Assembly: GCA_005877675.1 (NCBI GenBank)
Contig: VBNZ01000147.1
Location: 34,420-46,291, forward strand
Direction: 5' to 3'
Source: Gammaproteobacteria bacterium
Lineage (GTDB): Bacteria; Pseudomonadota; Gammaproteobacteria; Xanthomonadales; Rhodanobacteraceae
Length of the DNA: 11,872 nucleotides
A program made the translations under genes and the position numbers. Shown here one piece after another: positions 7,489-11,872 of this stretch (within the stretch, counting starts at the first letter, position 1; each line of letters starts with the position of its first letter). The notes below the pieces were generated by a model. That model searched no databases, was not told where the DNA came from, and worked only from the letters and a program-made list of their open reading frames with translations.

Positions 7489-10245
7489 ATGCCGATGTAC
7501 GCAGTTCGTCACAGCAGTTTATCGCTCGCCGTTGCACTCGCTCTCGCCACTGCCGCTTCGCTGGCCAGCGCCGCCAAGCCGCAGATCGATCTTGAAGATC
7601 ACTTCGAATTCGACGCGAGCCTCTCCGCCCCTTACCTCGCCAACGCCGATCACGCGCGCGACTTCGGCCTGCAGTTCCGCTTCCCTGGCGCGAACGACGG
7701 CACGATGATCGTGTGGCGTGTCGATGTGCTCGACAACGCCGGCGCTGCCGTGCGCACCTGGCATGGCGAGTCGAAACTTGCCGAGGGTCTCGGCGCCGCA
7801 CAGATCAACTGGTCCGAGTTCGATCCGCAGAACGGCCCCGTGCCCTATGGCTTCTATAAAGCACGCATGCAGGCCTACGCGCTCGACAATTACTCCGAGC
7901 GTCTCGGTTACGGCACGCTTGCGCAGCGTGTCGATAGCGCGCTACGCAACAACGCGAACGAAGCAGTCGAGCAAACCTTCGACATCCAGGTCGGCACGAT
8001 GACACCGCCGTCGATGCCGGCGTTCGCGCCGCTGCGTACGGGCGCACATCTGCGTGCCAACGCGATGTCCGTCGGCGCCACAGGCGGGCTGCCCTACACC
8101 GTGTATCTGGGCAATCTGCACAGTCAAACCAACCATAGCGACGGCGGCGGCCCGGTCAGCACCTGCACCGGCGCGCAGAATCCGCAGTCGGGCGTCGGCG
8201 GTCCGGCCGAAGCGTATCAATATGCGCTCAACGAAGGTCTCGATATCCTGATGACCTCAGAGCACAACCACATGTACGACGGCTCGACCGGCACGAATAC
8301 TTCGGCCAGTCCGACCACCGCGCATAACCTGTTTCAGTCCGGTCTGAGCGCGGCGACCAGTTTCAACAGCGCGCATCCGGGCTTCCTCGGGGTGTACGGC
8401 CTGGAGTGGGGCGTGATCACCAACGGCGGCCACATGAACATCTTCAACACGCCGTCGTTGCTCGAATGGGAATACAACAGCTCGAACCAGCTGATCGGCG
8501 ACGTGTTCACCGCCAAGAGCGACTACGGCGCGATGTATACGCTGATGAAAGCTAACGGCTGGATCGGCCAGTTCAATCATCCGGCAACGAGCGCGCAATT
8601 CACGGTCGGCGGCGTCGATCTCGCCTACACCGCCGACGGCGACCAGGCTATGGTGCTGTGCGAGGTGATGAACTCCTCCGCGTTCTCGACCAGCACGACC
8701 GAAGCCGAAACGACGCACACCAGCTACGAGGCGGCGTGCAACAAGTTCCTCGAAGCCGGCTACCACGTCGCGTTCTCGACCGATCAGGACAACCACTGCG
8801 CGCAGTGGGGCGCAAGCTACACCAACCGCACCGGCGTGCTGATTCCGAACGGCACCGCCTTGTCGACGCAGAGCTTCATCGACGCGCTCAAGGCACGTCA
8901 CGTCTACGCGACCTACGACAAGACCTCGCAGCTGATCCTGTCGACCAGTGGCGGCCACATCATGGGCGACCAGTTCAACAACTCCGGTTCGCTCACGCTG
9001 ACCGTGAACTACGCGCCGGGTGCGGGCAAGAGCGCCTCGCAGGTGCAACTCATGGAGGGCGTGCCTGGCAGCAATGGTACGGTGACGGTCGCCTCGACCA
9101 CCTCGGTCACCACGCTTACTCCGACCAACGGTCTGCACTTCTACTACGCCAAGGTGACGCAGAACGATGGCGGCTTGCTGTTCTCCGCGCCGGTATGGGT
9201 CAATCAAGGTACTGGCGGTGGCGACACCACGCCGCCGACCGTGAGCGCGTCGGAGTCGGGTACCAGCGGCACGATCACGCTGTCGGCCAGCGCGAGCGAC
9301 AATGTTGGCGTGAGCAAGGTCGAGTTCTACATCGACGGAACGCTCAACGCGACCGACACGACTTCGCCGTATTCGACGACGGTCGATTCGACGACACTCG
9401 CCAACGGCAGCCATAACCTCGTCGCGAAGGCCTACGACGCGGCGGGCAATGTCGGCACCAGCACGACGGTCGCGTTCTCGGTCAGCAACACGACGCCGGA
9501 CACGACACCGCCGACCGTCAGCGCGTCGGAATCGGGCACCAGCGGCACGATCACGCTGTCGGCCAGCGCGAGCGACAATGTTGGCGTAAGCAAGGTCGAG
9601 TTCTATATCGACGGCACGCTCAACGCGACCGACACGACTTCGCCGTACTCGACCACGGTCAATTCGACCACGCTCGCTAACGGCAGCCACAACCTCGTCG
9701 CGAAAGCCTACGACGCGGCCGGCAATGTCGGCACGAGTTCGACCGTCGCGTTCAGCGTCAGCAACACGGTCACACCGACCGAGCTGATCGTCAACGGCGG
9801 CTTCGAATCGACCGCGAGCTGGACCGCATCGACCGGCGTGATCTGCGCAACCGGCTGCACCGGCGAGAGTGCGCATGGCGGTTCCGGCTTCGCTTGGCTT
9901 GACGGCTACGGCGCGGCGACCACCGACACGGTGAGTCAGAACGTGACTATCCCGTCGACCGCGACCAGCGCGACGTTCTCGTTCTGGCTGCATGTCGACA
10001 CCGCGGAGACGACCACGACGACGAAGTACGACACACTGACCGTGCAATTGCAGAACAGCTCGGGCACGGTGTTGACCACGCTCGCGACGTACTCGAACCT
10101 CGATCACAACACCGGCTACGCGCAGAAGAGCTTCGATGTCAGCGCGTACAAAGGCCAGACCGTGAAGGTGTACTTCAAGGGCGTCGAGGATGCCTCGTAT
10201 CAGACCTCGTTCGTGCTCGACGATGTAAGCCTGAAGTCACAGTAA
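7489..10245 (+). CDS. Secreted PHP-domain metallohydrolase (CehA/McbA-like) with two Ig-like repeats and a C-terminal jelly-roll-like domain
   Basis: A 918-residue exported protein. The ATG has GGGAGA eight bases upstream. Signal peptide 1-28 (cleavage after ASLASA). Residues 30-170 look like a beta sandwich with a FlgD-Ig flavour (VWRVDVLDNAG...PYGFYKARMQAY). The PHP core is about 200-480: GNLHSQTNHSDGG (H211, D218), TSEHNH (E258, H259), GLEWG (E306), GGHMNIF (H315), FNHP (H364) and STDQDNH (D434, H436). PHP enzymes bind two or three metals and hydrolyse phosphate or, in CehA/McbA, carbamate esters; the substrate here is unknown. The second His of motif I is replaced by Q213. A beta segment 485-572 precedes two 92-residue Ig-like modules (579-670, 671-762). 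The end domain (764-916) has NGGFE, a C786/C790 pair and VLDDVSL, as in CBM/MAM-like jelly rolls. It is probably monocistronic, ending at the terminator at 10320. The function is a family-level call only. Confidence 0.85.
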   Translation: MPMYAVRHSSLSLAVALALATAASLASAAKPQIDLEDHFEFDASLSAPYLANADHARDFGLQFRFPGANDGTMIVWRVDVLDNAGAAVRTWHGESKLAEGLGAAQINWSEFDPQNGPVPYGFYKARMQAYALDNYSERLGYGTLAQRVDSALRNNANEAVEQTFDIQVGTMTPPSMPAFAPLRTGAHLRANAMSVGATGGLPYTVYLGNLHSQTNHSDGGGPVSTCTGAQNPQSGVGGPAEAYQYALNEGLDILMTSEHNHMYDGSTGTNTSASPTTAHNLFQSGLSAATSFNSAHPGFLGVYGLEWGVITNGGHMNIFNTPSLLEWEYNSSNQLIGDVFTAKSDYGAMYTLMKANGWIGQFNHPATSAQFTVGGVDLAYTADGDQAMVLCEVMNSSAFSTSTTEAETTHTSYEAACNKFLEAGYHVAFSTDQDNHCAQWGASYTNRTGVLIPNGTALSTQSFIDALKARHVYATYDKTSQLILSTSGGHIMGDQFNNSGSLTLTVNYAPGAGKSASQVQLMEGVPGSNGTVTVASTTSVTTLTPTNGLHFYYAKVTQNDGGLLFSAPVWVNQGTGGGDTTPPTVSASESGTSGTITLSASASDNVGVSKVEFYIDGTLNATDTTSPYSTTVDSTTLANGSHNLVAKAYDAAGNVGTSTTVAFSVSNTTPDTTPPTVSASESGTSGTITLSASASDNVGVSKVEFYIDGTLNATDTTSPYSTTVNSTTLANGSHNLVAKAYDAAGNVGTSSTVAFSVSNTVTPTELIVNGGFESTASWTASTGVICATGCTGESAHGGSGFAWLDGYGAATTDTVSQNVTIPSTATSATFSFWLHVDTAETTTTTKYDTLTVQLQNSSGTVLTTLATYSNLDHNTGYAQKSFDVSAYKGQTVKVYFKGVEDASYQTSFVLDDVSLKSQ
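9223..9774 (+). repeat. Two tandem 276-base repeats coding Ig-like modules
   Basis: Unit 1 (9223-9498) and unit 2 (9499-9774) each begin with DTTPPTVSASESG and end with VAFSVSN. By eye they differ at roughly two dozen bases, nearly all third-codon positions, and only two residues change inside the module (D633 versus N725, T659 versus S751). The last few codons are linker and diverge. Confidence 0.9.
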
Positions 10246-10264
10246 GTTTGCTCTGTTGAAAAGT

Positions 10265-10316
10265 CCGGCACGGATGCCGGTCTCACTTCGCCGTCAGAAA
10301 GACGGCAGAAATACAC
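10265..10316. repeat. Diverged single copy of the two-hairpin intergenic repeat
   Basis: Starts 20 bases after the hydrolase stop. It contains CCGGCA-CGGA-TGCCGG (10265-10280) and GCCGTC-AGAAA-GACGGC (10290-10306), both perfect 6-base stems, followed by AGAAATAC. Order and spacing match the array at 10371-10506, while the loops and connecting bases differ. Confidence 0.75.
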
Positions 10317-10319
10317 GCA

Positions 10320-10351
10320 ACGGGTGGGCCGCAAGGCTCACCCGTTTTTTT
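10320..10351 (+). terminator. Strong rho-independent terminator
   Basis: ACGGGTGGGCC (10320-10330), a GCAA tetraloop (10331-10334) and GGCTCACCCGT (10335-10345) form an 11-pair stem with one G-U. The stem is followed by T through 10351. It ends the secreted hydrolase transcript. Confidence 0.9.
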
Positions 10352-10370
10352 ATTTGCTCCTGTTGATACC

Positions 10371-10506
10371 CCGGCAGGGATGCCGGTCTATTCTTGCCGT
10401 CAGGAGGGCGGCTGAAATAACGTGCCGGTCTATTCTTGCCGTCAGGAGGACGGCTGAAATAACGTGCCGGTCTATTCTTGCCGTCAGGAGGGCGGCTGAA
10501 ATAACG
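10371..10506. repeat. Three tandem 42-base hairpin repeats
   Basis: Exact 42-base periods start at 10381, 10423 and 10465 (TGCCGGTCTATTCTTGCCGT and following bases). Each has a stem GCCGTC-AGGAG-(G/A/G)-type closing arm: GGCGGC, GACGGC, GGCGGC. CCGGCAGGGA at 10371-10380 makes the first copy a full two-hairpin unit like that at 10265; the inner copies lack this upstream arm. There are no unique spacers, so it is not CRISPR. It resembles REP/BIME-type intergenic repeats. Confidence 0.85.
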
Positions 10507-10583
10507 TACCAGCTCTGAGCGTACACTCGCGCGATCATGTATACGGCGCGGCCCTGAGCCGCATGTCGCACGGAGACTTGAAC

Positions 10584-11441
10584 ATGGCCCTGCAACCTGA
10601 AATCCGCAACCTCGCGCTGTTCTGCGATTTTGAAAACGTCGCGCTCGGCGTGCGCGAGGCCAAATACGCGCAGTTCGATATCAACAAGGTGCTCGAACGG
10701 CTGCTGCTCAAAGGTAGCATCGTCGTCAAGAAAGCCTACTGCGACTGGGAGCGCTACAAGGATTTCCGCGCCGCCATGCACTACGCCTCGTTCGAGCTGA
10801 TCGAGGTGCCGCATGTCAGTCAGTCCGGCAAGAACTCGGCCGATATCCGCATGGTCGTCGATGCGCTCGACCTGTGCTACACCAAGGCGCACGTGGACAC
10901 CTTTGTCATCATCAGCGGCGATTCGGATTTCTCGCCATTGGTCAGCAAGCTGCGCGAGAACAACAAGACCGTGATCGGCGTCGGCGTGAAAAGCTCCACC
11001 TCGCAACTGCTGATCGCCAATTGCGATGAGTTCATCTACTACGACGATTTGGTGCGCGCGCAAAAAGCCCGGCCGGCGCTGAAGAAGAAAGCCGAAGAAA
11101 AGGATGTTGGGAAAAAGCAGGCCGAAGAAAAGCCGGCTGCGGGAAGGCCGGCCAAGCCTGCGCCGCTGGCACCCAAGACCGATGCAACCAGGAAACGGCA
11201 AGCGCTCGATTTGGTGCTGGAAACCGTCGAAGCCTTGATCGCCGAACGCGGCGAGGACGAGAAAATCTGGGGCTCGATGGTCAAGCAGGCGCTGAAGCGG
11301 CGCAACCCCGGATTCAACGAAAGCTACTACGGCTTCAAATCCTTCAACGCGCTGCTCGAGGAAGCCAAGGCGCGCAAGCTACTCGAGCTGAAGCTGGATG
11401 AAAAGTCAGGTGGGTATCTGGTCAGAGGCGCGGAGCGGTAG
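10584..11441 (+). CDS. NYN (PIN-like) ribonuclease domain protein with C-terminal OST-HTH/LOTUS domain
   Basis: A 285-residue cytoplasmic protein of the LabA/MARF1-related NYN family, predicted metal-dependent ribonucleases. The ATG at 10584 is preferred because GGAGA ends seven bases before it; an ATG at 10563 would add seven residues without such a site. NYN domain 8-158: LALFCDFENV with D15 and N18, NSADIRM with D87, ISGDSDFSPLV with D113 and D115, then GVGVKSSTSQLLIANCDEFIYYDDL. These four acidic residues are the expected catalytic set. A Lys/Glu/Ala/Pro-rich linker (165-200) joins a LOTUS domain (about 205-282: LVLETVEALIAERG, MVKQALKRRNPGFNES, YGFKSFNALLEEA, GGYLVRG). LOTUS domains bind RNA or RNA-helicase partners in eukaryotes; in bacteria the NYN-LOTUS pairing is recurrent, with poorly known targets. 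It stands alone on its strand here, with no linked helicase or toxin-antitoxin partner in view. Confidence 0.9.
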   Translation: MALQPEIRNLALFCDFENVALGVREAKYAQFDINKVLERLLLKGSIVVKKAYCDWERYKDFRAAMHYASFELIEVPHVSQSGKNSADIRMVVDALDLCYTKAHVDTFVIISGDSDFSPLVSKLRENNKTVIGVGVKSSTSQLLIANCDEFIYYDDLVRAQKARPALKKKAEEKDVGKKQAEEKPAAGRPAKPAPLAPKTDATRKRQALDLVLETVEALIAERGEDEKIWGSMVKQALKRRNPGFNESYYGFKSFNALLEEAKARKLLELKLDEKSGGYLVRGAER

Positions 11442-11457
11442 CAAACGTGTCCGCCAA

Positions 11458-11471
11458 GTAGCGTGCGCTAC
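11458..11471. repeat. Short perfect inverted repeat after the NYN gene
   Basis: GTAGCG-TG-CGCTAC, two 6-base arms. It lies between the convergent ends of the NYN gene and the small minus-strand gene. There is no T-run, so it is not a standard terminator. Confidence 0.4.
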
Positions 11472-11476
11472 CAGGC

Positions 11477-11790
11477 TCACGGCGGTGGTGGCAGATGGAG
11501 CAGATAGTCGATGCTCTTCCACCTAGCGTAGGACAAGTACATGACTTCCTTGCGTTTGTGAATCGCCTCCGCCCATGGCTGGCCGGCCGACCAGTCGAGA
11601 ACGCAATCCCATATACGGCCAGTGTGACCCAGCAGGTCTGACAGCGATAGCTGGCAGGTTACGTGATCGTTGCAGAGTAGAATCTCCGACTGCGGCACTG
11701 GGTGCCCACCAAGCTCGCAGTGATAGCCGTAGTCCTTGCCGCGAAACTTGCCTGCTGCAGCTTACGTTCGATATCGCTATTTGACTGCAT
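11477..11790 (-). pseudogene. Small hypothetical gene, apparently frameshifted near its 5' end
   Basis: Unrecognised. One frame is open from 11761 down to the TGA at 11477-11479 and reads like real protein (GKDYGYHCELGGHP, then VPQSEILLCNDHVTCQLSLS, ..., SAGQPWAEAIHKRKEVMYLS, ..., LLHLPPPP). Its only start is a GTG at 11698 (73 residues). Upstream, a different frame starts with ATG at 11790: MQSNSDIERKLQQASF. Adding a single base right after this TTC (between 11742 and 11743) would join the two into one 104-residue protein, MQSNS...QQASF-RGKDYGYH.... That point is also the outer edge of the inverted repeat at the window end. The region is less GC-rich than the rest of the window. No signal peptide, membrane segment or known motif is visible. 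If the frameshift is an error, the gene is intact; otherwise a GTG-started short form is possible. Confidence 0.55.
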
Positions 11791-11872
11791 GGTTCGGGCG
11801 CAGAGAGGCCTTAGCGCCCGAACCATGCAGTCAAATAGCGATATCGAACGTAAGCTGCAGCAGGCAAGTTTC
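11743..11872. repeat. Perfect 59-base inverted repeat with a 12-base loop at the window end
   Basis: Bases 11743-11801 and 11814-11872 are exact reverse complements, separated by AGAGAGGCCTTA. The right arm reaches the last base, so the repeat may be longer. Both arms contain the same ATG followed by MQSNSDIERKLQQASF (minus strand from 11790, plus strand from 11825). The innermost part alone, GGTTCGGGCGC...GCGCCCGAACC, would be a natural-looking 11-pair hairpin. Confidence 0.95.

Larger units (their letters stand above)
10246..10583. other. Non-coding gap with repeats and terminator
   Basis: These 338 bases hold a diverged two-hairpin repeat (10265-10316), a strong terminator (10320-10351), three tandem 42-base repeats preceded by a half-hairpin (10371-10506) and about 75 bases of leader before the NYN gene. 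An open frame at 10324-10518 exists only because 42 is a multiple of three. A TATAC at 10540-10544 may be a -10 element, but no matching -35 was found. Confidence 0.7.

Noticed and set aside
8257..10107. 616-codon minus-strand open frame opposite the secreted hydrolase
   Set aside because: Repetitive Arg-rich translation that simply mirrors the Ig-like repeats; no start signal or motif.
10381..10506. Short CRISPR array
   Set aside because: The copies are directly adjacent with no unique spacers, only three units are present, and no cas genes are near.
10324..10518. 64-codon open frame with three copies of a 14-residue repeat
   Set aside because: It lies over the terminator and the 42-base repeats. 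The periodicity comes from 42 being divisible by three, and there is no ribosome binding site.
11575..11784. 69-codon plus-strand open frame
   Set aside because: It is antisense to the better-looking small minus-strand frame, has a low-complexity Arg-rich product and lacks a ribosome binding site.

Overview
The window is high-GC proteobacterial DNA with strong third-position G/C bias. A TonB-dependent receptor, an AmgK/MurU peptidoglycan-recycling pair, a secreted PHP-type hydrolase with Ig-like repeats and intergenic hairpin repeats together suggest a gammaproteobacterium, most likely of the Xanthomonadales/Rhodanobacteraceae type. That placement is inference from gene content and style; no marker gene is present.

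Layout. (1) Bases 3-3375, plus strand: the 3' part of a large hybrid histidine kinase (HisKA, HATPase, REC, REC, HPt). It overlaps by ATGA a response regulator that was a REC-GGDEF diguanylate cyclase. The regulator is broken: about 14 codons carrying most of the GGDEF signature are missing, and the reading frame shifts at the same place. (2) Bases 3382-5328, minus strand: a TonB-dependent outer-membrane receptor converging on the kinase/regulator pair with a gap of only 6 bases. (3) Bases 5490-7212, plus strand: amgK and murU, two consecutive enzymes of the cell-wall sugar salvage route that makes UDP-MurNAc while bypassing de novo synthesis. (4) Bases 7489-10245, plus strand: a 918-residue secreted PHP/CehA-McbA-like metallohydrolase with two near-identical Ig-like modules and a C-terminal jelly-roll-like domain, followed by a strong terminator. 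(5) Bases 10265-10506: an intergenic family of two-hairpin repeats, one diverged copy before the terminator and three 42-base tandem copies after it. (6) Bases 10584-11441, plus strand: a NYN-type PIN-like ribonuclease with a C-terminal OST-HTH/LOTUS domain. (7) Bases 11477-11872: a frameshifted small minus-strand gene whose first 16 codons lie in a perfect 59-base inverted repeat running to the last base of the window. This could be a fold-back assembly joint or a real palindrome.

How the genes fit together. The receptor, kinase and regulator plausibly form a nutrient- or ligand-sensing set whose c-di-GMP output has been lost or damaged. AmgK and MurU are a metabolic pair acting in sequence. 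The PHP protein and the NYN-LOTUS protein look like separate transcription units. The features most worth a second look are the precise loss of the GGDEF signature, the palindrome at the 3' end with a frameshift exactly at its outer edge, the paired hairpin repeats with G-U/A-U exchange in a stem, and the His-to-Gln change in the first metal motif of the PHP protein.
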